This document shows positions 23,514 through 33,282 of a stretch of 64,000 nt of DNA, one piece after another. The stretch covers positions 1 to 64,000 of the forward strand of contig JAJFIV010000023.1 of NCBI GenBank assembly GCA_021774625.1, read 5' to 3'. Origin of the DNA: Alphaproteobacteria bacterium. Its GTDB lineage: Bacteria; Pseudomonadota; Alphaproteobacteria; Sphingomonadales; JAKSBY01. The first letter of the stretch is position 1; each line of letters opens with the position of its first letter. The notes under the pieces were generated by a model that saw nothing but the letters and a program-made list of their open reading frames with translations, made no database searches and had not been told where the DNA came from. A program made the translations under genes and the position numbers.

Positions 23514-25571
23514 TTACCGGCTTTCGCGCCACCAGGCGAGCGCCGCCAGGGTCGCCAGGACCAGAAAGGAAAGAAATCCGGGGAAAAGCGATGTTTCCTG
23601 GATGCTGATGGTGCGGCTGGCGCCGCGCCGTTCCAGTCCGATCCAGCTTCTGCCGGATGATGTCGCGTCCTCGCGCACCCGGCGGATATCCGGCATACCG
23701 TCTTCCAGCCAGTGGATACTGCCGCCGGTCTTGCTCACCAACTCTTCGATCCGCTCTTCCGTCGGGATGATGGTGGAAAATTCCCGGCTGTTAAGCGTTC
23801 CCGCGCCAACGTATATTTCGTGTGCACTGTCATTCACCTGATAAAGACCCGGCCGGTCAACCGTGATGCGGGCGGTGGAGGAACCGGGGCTTTCGGGGGT
23901 GAGAATAATGTCCTGCGTTTCGCCGTCCGGCCCGGTGAGGCTGACACGGTGCTCCTGATCCAGAAGACTGCGGCGCTCGATGGTCAGGGTGAGACCGTCT
24001 GCCGCTGCTTTCAGCGCTTCTTCCTCCAGATCCGGTTCCTTCATCAGCCAGTGAGCGAGGCGGCGCAGCAATTCCTGATGCGGCCCGCCGCCCTCAACAT
24101 CGCGCGCCCACAGCCATATCTGATCGGATAAAAGCTGCGCGACCCGGCCTGCGCCGACATGGGACAGGACCAGAAGCGGCGCATCATCCGGTCCCCGCAT
24201 CAGAATATCGCCTTCCTTGACGTCAGCATTGACCATACGAAACCAGCGGCCCCATTCGGGTGAAGCGGAGGCCGTAAGTCCCGCGGTGACCGGGTGACGT
24301 TTGCCGGCCTCCGTCAGTTCAGGACGGAACCCTTCTTCGATCAGACGGCCAATAGGGGAGGCGGGCAGCACCCGCGCCAGGGGGGTTAAATACAGGCTCA
24401 CCGGCATGACAAATTCCGGCCCTGTCGCCACCAGGATGGCGCCGCCGTCCTCCACATAATCCGCAAGATTTTGCAGATATCGAAGATCCAGCACGCCGCG
24501 CAATGTATAGCGGTCAAAAATCACCAGATCGAATTCATTCAATTGCTCGTCGAACAGCCGGTCCGTCGGGAACGGGATCAGGGACAGCTGGTTGACCGGC
24601 GTCGAATCCTGACTGGTCGGCAGACGCAGAATGGTAAAATGCACCAGATCCACCGCCGGGTCTGATTTCAGGGCGGTCCGCCACACCCTTTCCCCGGGAT
24701 GAGGCTCGCCGGAAATCAGCAGGACCCTCAGCCGATCCCGCACCGCATTCAGATTGAGAATCGCCCGGTTATTCTGCAGGGCCACCTCGCCGTCCAGCGG
24801 CTCAATCCCGATATCGACCAGAATGTTGCCCCGGTGATCCGGCGTAATGGCGATGGGCCAGCTGCGGCCAATACGGACATCTTCATCCAGAACCAGGCGG
24901 CCATCCTGGCGGACGGTCAGTCTTGCACGGTCACGGCTCGCCGCGCCCGGCTGATCCTCGACCCGGACAATCACACTGACCGGCCGGTCCACCAGGGCAT
25001 ATTCCGGGGAGCGTTCGACGATCAGACGGCGGTCCCGCATCGCCTTGTCGCCGGTCATCAGGGCATGAACGGGGGCATCCGGTCCGCCGGTTCCCAAAGC
25101 CGCCGGGTTGTCGTGAATATTACCGTCGGTGACCAGAATAATGCCGGCCAGCCGGTCCTTTGGAATATCAGTCAGGCTCGCCGCAAGCGGGCCGTATATC
25201 CGGGTTTCCGTGGCATTGGCGCCGCCGCGGCTGGTGCGGACCATCCGGACATCAAGGGTGGGATCCCCGGCCTCCAGTTTCCGGACGGCGTCTTCCGCCT
25301 GCAGAATCTGCTGCCGTCTTTCGCCGATATCCTGACTTGGGCTGTCATCCACAATCACCAGCGCAGTGTCGGTGAGCCCTTCCTGTTCTTCTGAGATCAG
25401 CTGCGGATTCAGGAGAATAATGAGGGCGGCTGCAAGAAAGCCGGCGCGGTAAAAAATTCCGCGCGCGCCCATCAGCCAGCCATAAAGCGCGGCGGCAAAC
25501 GCAAATCCTCCGAGGGTAACAATGGTCCAAAGCGACACCATCGGGGCGAGATTAATCCCAGTCCAGTCCAT
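23514..25571 (-). CDS. Membrane protein with vWA-like and GATase1-like regions (moxR operon)
   Basis: 685 residues, with hydrophobic helices at the N-terminus (about 15-60) and one at the C-terminus (about 662-680). Between them are a von Willebrand A-like segment (ALVIVDDSPSQDIG, LAGIILVTDGNIHD) and a glutamine-amidotransferase-like fold (LVIFDRYTL, GAILVATGPEF) without an evident catalytic triad. Large proteins of this design regularly end moxR-DUF58-BatA operons in alphaproteobacteria. The role is unknown, presumably envelope complex assembly. It starts two bases after the upstream gene ends. Confidence 0.75.
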   Translation of the reverse strand: MDWTGINLAPMVSLWTIVTLGGFAFAAALYGWLMGARGIFYRAGFLAAALIILLNPQLISEEQEGLTDTALVIVDDSPSQDIGERRQQILQAEDAVRKLEAGDPTLDVRMVRTSRGGANATETRIYGPLAASLTDIPKDRLAGIILVTDGNIHDNPAALGTGGPDAPVHALMTGDKAMRDRRLIVERSPEYALVDRPVSVIVRVEDQPGAASRDRARLTVRQDGRLVLDEDVRIGRSWPIAITPDHRGNILVDIGIEPLDGEVALQNNRAILNLNAVRDRLRVLLISGEPHPGERVWRTALKSDPAVDLVHFTILRLPTSQDSTPVNQLSLIPFPTDRLFDEQLNEFDLVIFDRYTLRGVLDLRYLQNLADYVEDGGAILVATGPEFVMPVSLYLTPLARVLPASPIGRLIEEGFRPELTEAGKRHPVTAGLTASASPEWGRWFRMVNADVKEGDILMRGPDDAPLLVLSHVGAGRVAQLLSDQIWLWARDVEGGGPHQELLRRLAHWLMKEPDLEEEALKAAADGLTLTIERRSLLDQEHRVSLTGPDGETQDIILTPESPGSSTARITVDRPGLYQVNDSAHEIYVGAGTLNSREFSTIIPTEERIEELVSKTGGSIHWLEDGMPDIRRVREDATSSGRSWIGLERRGASRTISIQETSLFPGFLSFLVLATLAALAWWRESR

Positions 25572-25573
25572 CC

Positions 25574-28348
25574 CTATTCCCCCAGTCTTCTGAGAATTTC
25601 CGGGAGATGAAGCTGGTCCGCCTTATAGGTCCCGGTCAGGGCATACATCACCAGATTGACGCCGAAACGATAGGCATATTCCCGCTGACGGTTACCTCCG
25701 GCGAGCGACGGCACCAGAGGGATGCCGTTCTGATCCGCGGCCCAGGCCGACGCCCAGTCGTGGGAGCCGATCAAAAGGCCGCTGACCTGCCCGTCGTCAC
25801 CGGTGGAGGCTTCCTCGACCCATAGCGGCCGGCCGGAGATGCGTCCCGGGAACTGATCCAGCAGATAAAAAGATTTTCCCAGGACGTGGTCGCGGTCAGC
25901 GGGCACCAGCGGCGGCGCGTCAAGTCCCTGTAAAAGCCGCCTGAGCGCCTCTTCCGACTGCGGGTTGGACAGGCCCAGCGTCAGACCTGCCGGATCACCG
26001 ATGCCGGTATCGAACAATACCATGCCGCCGGTGCGCAGGTAACGGTTCAGCGCGGCCAGAGTTTCGGGCGAGAGCGGTTCTGCATTGGAGGGCACCGGCC
26101 AGTAAATCAACGGAAACAGATTGAGCGTGTCGCTTTCGGGATTGACGCCAACCGGCGGGCCGAGATTGACGGCGGTTCTGAAACGCAAAATAAAACCGAG
26201 CGTGGTCAGGCCCGCTTCGCTCATACGGTCGGTAACGGGATTGCCGGTCAAAACATAGGCAATCCGCGTTTCCCGGGTTACATCCAGAGCAAATTCATCA
26301 TTCACCTGCTGGGCGAAGGTCTGGTCATTGGCGCTGAACAGGATCAGAAAGGCAAGGGCGGCAGTCGGGATTTTGGCGGCGAATCGCGGGCGGGCCATCA
26401 ATCCCCTGATGAACAGGCTCGCCATCACATCGACAATCGCCAGGATGACGGCAATCAGCAGAAAGGGCGGCTTGAGATCGATTTCCGCCGCTGACTGCCA
26501 GCCGCGGCGCAGCGCTGCGACGCCATCCTCATCAAAGTCCTTCAGGGTGAAATTCCCGTCGATTGGGCCAACGGAAGATGCCAGGTTGAGTGCAAGGGGT
26601 GAGCCCGCGTCACCATAAAGCCCCGGCGGCGCCATTGGTCCGGCAGCCATCTCCTCAAATCTCAGCGACGGAATCGCTGTAATATTGTCATAGGCGTCAC
26701 GCAGTGCGCCGCGGCCATCCAGGCTCTGATAAGGGGCCAGTAATCGCGACCGGCTGTCGGTCAGGGCCAGATCGGCCGAACGGGCAAACGGGAAGATTCG
26801 TTGCAGCATTTCAACAAACAGACCGGAGACAGCGAGATTGGACCAGTCCGTATTGCCAGTGGTGTGAAACAGGATCAGCCAGCCTTCGCCGTCCCGGGCG
26901 GCGGTTACAATAGGCGTGCCATCCTGCAGCCGCGCCCAGGCCTTTTCAGCCAGATCAGGCACCGGAGCAGCAAGAATCTGCCGCTCAACCACCACGTCAT
27001 CGGGGATGGAAAGTCCTGCAAAGGGACTTGCATCGGGCATGGGACCCAGTCTTTGCGGCTCTTCCCAGGACAGGGCTCCGCCAAAGGACCGGTCGCCCAG
27101 CCGCAGCCGCACCGGCACCAGGCTGTCCGTGCCGGAGGCCATGCGCGGCCCGGCGAAGCGGACCAGTATCCCGCCGCTTCTAACCCAATCACCAACGGAC
27201 TGTTCCACCGGCGGCGATAACTGCCCGACATCCGCCAGCATCAGGATGGAAACGCCTGATCCGATCAGATCGTCCGGCTGGCCTTCCCTGAGGTCGGAAA
27301 AGGGTTCAACGGCGCGTTTTAAAAAATAGCGCGCCGAACGAAGCGGCTGCACACCGGTCTCGCCTTCGCCCTCCAGAAGACCGATACTGGGGCGGCTGGA
27401 ACGGGAATCGATTAATATAACGGCCCCTGCGCTGTGTTCCTCGGCAATTTCAATGCGGGCAACGGCATTGCGGATTTCACCGGGCAGGGAAAAGCGGGCG
27501 CGGGCGGCATCCGACCCCGCTTCAAAACGCGCAGGGATTTCGCCAAGCCGCCTGCCATCGGCAGCCAGCGCCCTGATCGTCACCGTCTGCTCATAGGGCC
27601 GCGCCGGGCGGCGGATGGTGATCAGAAAATCGAGACCGGATTGTTCCACCGGCAACAGGACAAGCGGGTGTTTCGTGTTTGCATCGCTGCGAATATCAAC
27701 ATCGCCCAGCATTGCCAAAACCTGATGGAAAGCGGTTACCCCTACGTGTGCAATACCGTCCGACAGCCAGATGACCGGGCCGCCATCGATGTCGGCGCCG
27801 TTCGCGCGCCGGGCCGTCATTTCATAGTCCGGGGAATAGGGGAGGGGGCCAAGGCCCTCCAGGTTGTCTTTCACTTTATCGGCGGAGAGAGGGTCCGGCA
27901 GCCGGTTTTGTTGCGTATCAGCAAGCCCGCCGGCCGGTGCGGCCGTCGGCAGCAGGATCACCGGCCGGTCTTCGCGTTGCGCTTTTTCAAGCAGGGTTTT
28001 AAGGGTGCTGATCCGGTCGGGCCAGCGGCTTGCCGCTTCCCAGCCGTTATCCACCACTATCATCACCGGCCCGGTGCCGGCAAAACGACCTTCCGGATTC
28101 AAAAGCGGTTCGGCGAGCGCCAGAATGATCAGGGCGGCGAGCAGTAAGCGCAGAATAAGAATCCACAAAGGGGTCTTGATTGGCGGCGGTTCGGTCTCGC
28201 CGATATTTTTCAAGAGCGCCAGCGGCGGAAAGCGAAAACGTTTCGGCACCGGCGGCAGGGCGCGGATCAGCAACCAGATGGCGGGCAGACTGATCAATGC
28301 GGTCAGCAGAAAGGGATTGGCGAAGGCAATGGCACCGAGATTCAGCAC
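25574..28348 (-). CDS. BatA-N-terminal / DUF4159 membrane protein
   Basis: 924 residues. The N-terminus has the BatA-type paired helices (FANPFLLTALISLPAIWLLIR, then RFPPLALLKN) and a vWA-like segment (GPVMIVVDNGWEA). The C-terminal 230 residues form a DUF4159 domain (TRETRIAYVLTG, NLFPLIYWPVPSN, GGMVLFDTG) after another membrane helix near 650. Proteins of this architecture are co-encoded with MoxR ATPases and DUF58 proteins and were linked to aerotolerance in Bacteroides. It overlaps the DUF58 gene by seven bases. Confidence 0.82.
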   Translation of the reverse strand: MLNLGAIAFANPFLLTALISLPAIWLLIRALPPVPKRFRFPPLALLKNIGETEPPPIKTPLWILILRLLLAALIILALAEPLLNPEGRFAGTGPVMIVVDNGWEAASRWPDRISTLKTLLEKAQREDRPVILLPTAAPAGGLADTQQNRLPDPLSADKVKDNLEGLGPLPYSPDYEMTARRANGADIDGGPVIWLSDGIAHVGVTAFHQVLAMLGDVDIRSDANTKHPLVLLPVEQSGLDFLITIRRPARPYEQTVTIRALAADGRRLGEIPARFEAGSDAARARFSLPGEIRNAVARIEIAEEHSAGAVILIDSRSSRPSIGLLEGEGETGVQPLRSARYFLKRAVEPFSDLREGQPDDLIGSGVSILMLADVGQLSPPVEQSVGDWVRSGGILVRFAGPRMASGTDSLVPVRLRLGDRSFGGALSWEEPQRLGPMPDASPFAGLSIPDDVVVERQILAAPVPDLAEKAWARLQDGTPIVTAARDGEGWLILFHTTGNTDWSNLAVSGLFVEMLQRIFPFARSADLALTDSRSRLLAPYQSLDGRGALRDAYDNITAIPSLRFEEMAAGPMAPPGLYGDAGSPLALNLASSVGPIDGNFTLKDFDEDGVAALRRGWQSAAEIDLKPPFLLIAVILAIVDVMASLFIRGLMARPRFAAKIPTAALAFLILFSANDQTFAQQVNDEFALDVTRETRIAYVLTGNPVTDRMSEAGLTTLGFILRFRTAVNLGPPVGVNPESDTLNLFPLIYWPVPSNAEPLSPETLAALNRYLRTGGMVLFDTGIGDPAGLTLGLSNPQSEEALRRLLQGLDAPPLVPADRDHVLGKSFYLLDQFPGRISGRPLWVEEASTGDDGQVSGLLIGSHDWASAWAADQNGIPLVPSLAGGNRQREYAYRFGVNLVMYALTGTYKADQLHLPEILRRLGE

Positions 28349-29283
28349 GCGTGGCCTTTCCTGTCACCCCTCTCCGCCATCGTGGCCATCAGGGCCAGAA
28401 GCGCCGTATGCGGCTGGCGGTCGGTGCGATGGGTGGTGAAGGTCCAGCCGGCTTCCCGTGTGATGCGGCCGAGCGTTTCCTGCCAGGCCTTCATCCGGGT
28501 GCGGTATGTGCTGCGGGCATCTTCCGCCCGGCCAATCAGGAGATCGCTTTTATCTTCCACCCCTTCGAGCCTTACCCGGCCCTTGAAGGGGAAATCCTCC
28601 TCTGCCGGATCCAGCACCTGCACCAGGTGCCCCTCTACGCCATTGGCAACAAAGGGGGCGAGGCTTTTGACAATGGTTTCCTCATCGCTGAGGAAATCAC
28701 CGATCAGCACCAGATGGGAATGCCGTGACGGCGGTGCGGACGCTGGAAAGGCCGGCGTGTCTTCGAAGCGCCGCAAGGTCAGGGAATCCATCAGACGGCG
28801 CACACCGAACCGGCCCGCCGCCGCCCGCCCCTGGCTGCCAAGATGGGCGACGCGCTCACCGCCCGCCGTTAATTGAATAGCCGCCGCCAGCGCCAGCACA
28901 ATGGCGCGGTCAATCTTTTCCGGAATATCCGTTTCCGATCTGAAGTGCATCGATTTGGACGTGTCGCACCAGAACCAGACATTCTGCGCGGTTTCCCATT
29001 CATTCTGACGGACAAAAAGCTGATCGGTGCGGCCCGAGCGCCGCCAGTCGATATCAGAGGAGCCGTCACCGGGCTGATAGGGGCGAAACTGCCAGAAACT
29101 GTCACCGGATCCGGATTTTCGCCGGCCATGAACGCCACGATTGACGGAAAGCGCGAACCGTTCCGCTTCGGCGGCAAAGGGCGGCAGATTGCGGGCGGCC
29201 AGTTCCGCCTCCCGCCATAAAATTTCCATTGGGGTGGTTTCAAGGCCAAGGTCGGCCGGTTTTTTGCGTAAATTCAGGATCAT
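28342..29283 (-). CDS. DUF58 domain protein
   Basis: 313-residue cytosolic partner of MoxR ATPases. The family motif is clear: GRRKSGSGDSFWQFRPYQPGDGSSDIDWRR is preserved (about 54-83), followed by a degenerate vWA fold with WFWCDTSKSMHF. DUF58 proteins are thought to be chaperoned or remodelled by MoxR. The gene lies 31 bases after moxR and overlaps the BatA-like gene, so all four genes form one operon. Confidence 0.88.
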   Translation of the reverse strand: MILNLRKKPADLGLETTPMEILWREAELAARNLPPFAAEAERFALSVNRGVHGRRKSGSGDSFWQFRPYQPGDGSSDIDWRRSGRTDQLFVRQNEWETAQNVWFWCDTSKSMHFRSETDIPEKIDRAIVLALAAAIQLTAGGERVAHLGSQGRAAAGRFGVRRLMDSLTLRRFEDTPAFPASAPPSRHSHLVLIGDFLSDEETIVKSLAPFVANGVEGHLVQVLDPAEEDFPFKGRVRLEGVEDKSDLLIGRAEDARSTYRTRMKAWQETLGRITREAGWTFTTHRTDRQPHTALLALMATMAERGDRKGHAC

Positions 29284-29314
29284 GGCCTCTCCTGCCGGAG
29301 CCGTGCCGTATGGT

Positions 29315-30331
29315 TCATAGGGTTTCGCACAGTTTGGCGACCATCAGGTCAACCGTTGCCCCGTCCGCCCGGGCAGCAAAACTCAGCGCCATGCGATGAC
29401 GCAGGATCGGCGGCGCCAGGGCAATCACATCATCGACGGATGGCGACAGCCTGCCATCCAGTAAAGCCCGGGCGCGGCTTGCCAGCATCAGGGCCTGCGC
29501 GGCGCGCGGCCCGGGACCCCAGACAATATCGCTGCCGGCATCGGCGGGCCGGGCGCTTCTGACCAGTTTCAAAATGGCGTCCACTACTTTTTCGCCGACC
29601 GGAATTTGCCGCACCAGTTTTTGCGCCGCGATGAGCTGATGGCCGTCCATCACCTGATCGGCGACGGCGGCATCAATACCGGTGGTCTCAATCAGGATTT
29701 GCCGCTCATCCGCTTCTTCGGGATAGTCCACATTGACCTGCATGAAAAACCGGTCAAGCTGTGCTTCCGGCAGCGGATAAGTGCCTTCCTGTTCAATCGG
29801 ATTTTGCGTGGCAAGAACATGAAACGGGGCGGGCAGGGGATACCGCTCGCCCGCCGCGGTCACCGCATGTTCCTGCATCGCCTGCAGCAGCGCAGACTGC
29901 GTGCGGGGGCTGGCCCGGTTGATTTCATCCGCCATCAGCAATTGGCAGAAAACAGGGCCCTTGATGAAACGAAAGGCGCGTTTGCCCCTGTCGTCTTCTT
30001 CCAGAACTTCGCTGCCCAGAATGTCGGACGGCAGCAGGTCAGGGGTGAACTGAACCCGCTTGTCATCAAGGCCCAGAACCGTTCCCAGGGTTTCCACCAG
30101 CATGGTTTTTGCAAGTCCGGGCACACCGACCAGAAGCGCATGCCCGCCGGCGAGAAGGGTGATCAGCACCTGATCGACCACATCCTTCTGGCCGAAGACA
30201 ATTTTGCCGATCTCGCTTCGTACCTTGGTGATGGTTTCGCTGGTTGTTTCTGCCTGCACGACAATATCCGCATCGGCGGAAGTCTTGCTATCGATGGCGG
30301 TGGGCTGCACCGCTTTATTTAAATGATCCAT
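29315..30331 (-). CDS. moxR: MoxR-family AAA+ ATPase
   Basis: 338-residue AAA+ ATPase, first gene of a four-gene leftward operon. Walker A is in GVPGLAKTM, Walker B in LLMADEINRASPRTQ, and sensor 1 in VLATQNPIEQEGTYPLPEAQLDRF. MoxR proteins act as chaperones that mature vWA-containing complexes, which fits the vWA-like proteins encoded downstream. The client is unknown. The 147-base gap to the divergent DUF1285 gene should hold both promoters. Confidence 0.92.
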   Translation of the reverse strand: MDHLNKAVQPTAIDSKTSADADIVVQAETTSETITKVRSEIGKIVFGQKDVVDQVLITLLAGGHALLVGVPGLAKTMLVETLGTVLGLDDKRVQFTPDLLPSDILGSEVLEEDDRGKRAFRFIKGPVFCQLLMADEINRASPRTQSALLQAMQEHAVTAAGERYPLPAPFHVLATQNPIEQEGTYPLPEAQLDRFFMQVNVDYPEEADERQILIETTGIDAAVADQVMDGHQLIAAQKLVRQIPVGEKVVDAILKLVRSARPADAGSDIVWGPGPRAAQALMLASRARALLDGRLSPSVDDVIALAPPILRHRMALSFAARADGATVDLMVAKLCETL

Positions 30332-30478
30332 AAACGCACTCGAAACCGTTTGTTATTTCAATGTTAACTCAGTCTTTGGCCAAATAAAGGCGGAAAAGCA
30401 CCTGTCATCCGGTCCAATGATTCACTATATAAACAGAAAAGCGTTACGGACAGGAAAACACGACCTATTTTCGGCGAA

Positions 30479-31063
30479 ATGACCCAAAAAAACGATCAAA
30501 TAAGCGCGAGCCCCGACCAGTCTTTCCGGCTGGACGATATCGTCAGGCGCATAAAAGGTCAAAAATATCCGCCGGTGCATTTGTGGAACCCGCCATTTTG
30601 CGGCGATATTGATATGCGGATCGCCCGCGACGGCACCTGGTTTTATATGGGAACGCCCATTGGCCGGAAGGAAATGGTGAAACTGTTCGCCAGCATCCTG
30701 CGCCGCGACGACGATGGCCGGACCTATCTGGTCACCCCCGTGGAAAAGGTCGGCATCCAGGTGGAGGATGCGCCACTGGTGGCGGTGGAATTGATGCGAT
30801 CCGGTCAAGGGCAGGGTGAGACACTCAGTTTTCGCACCAATGTCGATGATCTGGTGATGGCCGGACCGGACCATGCGATCCGGGTGGAGATTGACGCGCA
30901 AACCGGTGAGCCAGCGCCTTATATTCATGTGCGCGCGAACCTGGAAGCCCTGATCAACCGCCCAGTCTTTTATGAACTGGCGGCCCTGGCGGTGGAGAAA
31001 GACGGGCAGCATGGCGTCTGGTCCGGCGGCGAATTTTATAGTCTGGGACAGGTGGGTCGATGA
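30479..31063 (+). CDS. DUF1285 protein
   Basis: 194 residues with the family pattern PPVHLWNPPFCGDIDMRIARDGTWFYMGTPI near the N-terminus, followed by beta-rich segments. The structure class is a small two-domain cytosolic protein of unknown role. It is the first gene of a rightward unit; its stop overlaps the Nudix gene start by four bases (ATGA), which is the usual alphaproteobacterial neighbourhood. Confidence 0.85.
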   Translation: MTQKNDQISASPDQSFRLDDIVRRIKGQKYPPVHLWNPPFCGDIDMRIARDGTWFYMGTPIGRKEMVKLFASILRRDDDGRTYLVTPVEKVGIQVEDAPLVAVELMRSGQGQGETLSFRTNVDDLVMAGPDHAIRVEIDAQTGEPAPYIHVRANLEALINRPVFYELAALAVEKDGQHGVWSGGEFYSLGQVGR

Positions 31064-31665
31064 GGAAACGCATTCTGGAGCGCCTGCAGCGATCAATCAC
31101 ACCGTTATTGACGGGAGATCTTGACCTCAATCCGGAAATGAAATCCGACCCGCAGGTTATTCTCAAACGCCGGGAAGCCGCGGTTCTGGTCCCGGTGATC
31201 GAGCGGGAGGAGCCGACCGTCCTGTTTACCGAACGCACCCATACGCTGCGCTATCATGCCGGACAGATCAGCTTTCCCGGCGGCCGCTGTGATGAGACGG
31301 ATGACAGTGCCGTAGCAACAGCTTTGCGCGAAACCGAGGAAGAGGTCGGGCTCACCCGGGATCGGGTCGAAATTGCCGGCAGACTTGATGATTATCACAC
31401 TTCCACCGGATTTCTGGTCACCCCGGTTGTGGGTTTTATCCCGCCCGATCACAGTCTGATATTAAACGCCAATGAGGTCGCCCGGACGTTCGAAGCACCG
31501 CTTTCCTTTTTGCTGGACCCGGCCAATCGCATCAAGGAAAGTCGCGAATGGCATGGCAAAAGACGGTATTATTATGCTATCCCTTATGGCGAATTTTATA
31601 TCTGGGGGGCGACCGCTGGCATACTGGTCAATCTGGCCCACCGGCTGTATATGGAAGAGAACTGA
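31060..31665 (+). CDS. nudL: CoA pyrophosphatase (Nudix hydrolase)
   Basis: 201-residue Nudix enzyme predicted to hydrolyse CoA to phosphopantetheine and adenosine phosphate. It has the NudL-type lead-in LRYHAGQISFPGG and the Nudix box with RETEEEVGL. The length is normal. It is coupled by ATGA overlap to DUF1285 and followed three bases later by a DUF6111 gene. NudL versus a related ADP-ribose hydrolase cannot be settled, but the LRxHAGQxxFPGG motif favours CoA. Confidence 0.88.
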   Translation: MRKRILERLQRSITPLLTGDLDLNPEMKSDPQVILKRREAAVLVPVIEREEPTVLFTERTHTLRYHAGQISFPGGRCDETDDSAVATALRETEEEVGLTRDRVEIAGRLDDYHTSTGFLVTPVVGFIPPDHSLILNANEVARTFEAPLSFLLDPANRIKESREWHGKRRYYYAIPYGEFYIWGATAGILVNLAHRLYMEEN

Positions 31666-31668
31666 TTT

Positions 31669-31980
31669 ATGAGCGCATTACTGATCCGTCTCTTGCTGCT
31701 GTTGCTGCCCTTTCTGCTGTTTTTCCTCTGGCTCAGGCTGATGAAAAACAAAAAGCAGGCCGATGGTACGCTGGACCCGCAGACAGAGCGCAAGATCCGG
31801 GTGATTTCCATTGTCGGGCTGATCGCCTTTGTCGCCGGGATGGCCTATATTATCTTCACGGTCGATGAGAGCACCCGCGATAAAATCTATGTGCCGCCCC
31901 ATACGGTGGACGGCAAGGTCGTGCCGGGGCATTTTGAAGAGAAGCCGGAAGAAAATTCTGAAAACGTTAAAAAAAACTGA
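31669..31980 (+). CDS. DUF6111 small membrane protein
   Basis: 103 residues with two transmembrane helices (about 4-24 and 43-64) and a charged C-terminal tail. It matches, by size and position between a Nudix gene and the CCA-adding enzyme, the alphaproteobacterial DUF6111 family. Function unknown. It follows nudL by three bases and overlaps the beginning of the cca frame. Confidence 0.7.
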   Translation: MSALLIRLLLLLLPFLLFFLWLRLMKNKKQADGTLDPQTERKIRVISIVGLIAFVAGMAYIIFTVDESTRDKIYVPPHTVDGKVVPGHFEEKPEENSENVKKN

Positions 31981-33121
31981 CTGGCTGTTTGCCCCTGCGA
32001 CCCGGGCGATGATCAATGCGCTAGGTCCGGACCATGTGCGCTTTGTCGGTGGCGCGGTGCGGGACAGCCTTCTGGGCCGCCCCGTCGCGGATATCGATAT
32101 CGCGACCATTCTGCCGCCCGCTGACGTGATCAAACGGGCCGAAGCCGGGGGCCTGAAGGCCATTCCCACCGGTTTGCGGCACGGTACGGTAACGGTGATT
32201 GCCAAGGGTAAGCCGTTCGAGGTCACTACCTTGCGCCGCGATATCAAAACCGACGGCCGCCATGCCGAAGTCGCCTTTCATGACGACTGGGACGCGGACG
32301 CCGCCCGGCGCGATTTCACCATCAATGCGATTTACGCCGATGCCGATGGGGAATTATTCGACCCGGAAGGCGGTGCGGCGGACCTGGCGGCCGGCCGGGT
32401 GCGTTTCATCGGCGATGCCGGGGCGCGGATCGCAGAGGATGCGCTGCGCATCCTCCGTTTCTTCCGCTTTCACGCTTATTATGGGAGAGGCGCATTGGAC
32501 CCGGCTGGTCTCAACGCCTGCCGGGAGACCGTTGAGAAGCTGGATATTCTCTCCATTGAGCGCGTGCGCGATGAACTGCTGAAAATCCTCGGCGCCGATG
32601 ACCCCTTGCCGGTTCTGGAAGTCATGGCGGATAGCGGTGTCCTGGATAAGATTCTGCCGGGGTTTCAGGCTTTCGGGGTGCTGGCCGGTTTGATTGAAAC
32701 AGAAAACAAAACAGGTGATAAATCCGCGCAGCGGCGGCTCTTTACCCTGCTGCCAACCGATCAGGTGAAGGCGCATGCCGACCGCCTGAAACTCTCCAAC
32801 GCAGAAAAAAAACGCCTGATCGCGATGACCGATGGTCCGCTGACAGGCGACTGGCGCGAAACGGTTTACCGGACGGGCAAACAGGCGGTTATTGACCGCA
32901 TTATCCTCTATTCTCCGGTGACGGACTTAAACGCGCTGCGCGGCATTATTATATGGCCCGTCCCGAAACTGCCGGTGACCGGTGAGGATTTGTTGGCGTC
33001 CGGTATCAGCGAGGGGCCGGAAATGGGGAAAATGCTCCACGAACTGGAAGATATCTGGATTGCTTCCGGTTTTGTCCTGACGCGCGATAGGCTACTGGCA
33101 AAGATCGGGCGCAAAAGCTGA
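31934..33121 (+). CDS. cca: CCA tRNA nucleotidyltransferase
   Basis: Adds or repairs the CCA end of tRNAs. The class II head domain motif is RFVGGAVRDSLLGRPVADIDIAT, with the GLRHGTVTV and RRDFTINAIYAD motifs and the RIAEDALRILRFFRF template region. About 395 residues. No ATG lies near the family N-terminus: TTG at 31934, ATT at 31955 or CTG at 31958 are the only nearby options, the last preceded by GGAAG. The annotated start is therefore uncertain. All options overlap the DUF6111 gene. Confidence 0.9.
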   Translation: MKRSRKKILKTLKKTDWLFAPATRAMINALGPDHVRFVGGAVRDSLLGRPVADIDIATILPPADVIKRAEAGGLKAIPTGLRHGTVTVIAKGKPFEVTTLRRDIKTDGRHAEVAFHDDWDADAARRDFTINAIYADADGELFDPEGGAADLAAGRVRFIGDAGARIAEDALRILRFFRFHAYYGRGALDPAGLNACRETVEKLDILSIERVRDELLKILGADDPLPVLEVMADSGVLDKILPGFQAFGVLAGLIETENKTGDKSAQRRLFTLLPTDQVKAHADRLKLSNAEKKRLIAMTDGPLTGDWRETVYRTGKQAVIDRIILYSPVTDLNALRGIIIWPVPKLPVTGEDLLASGISEGPEMGKMLHELEDIWIASGFVLTRDRLLAKIGRKS

Positions 33122-33282
33122 TACAGGTTTCGGCCCGTTATTTTTTACCCCCCGGTGAAAAATCAAAACGGGTTTGAACCCCCTCGGTATCAACGGGCGC
33201 CGGGAATGCAACATTGCGGCCGTCTGTATTTTCAGAGTATATTGCCATTATCGGATGGACTTGAAAATTAAGGGACGGCTGG

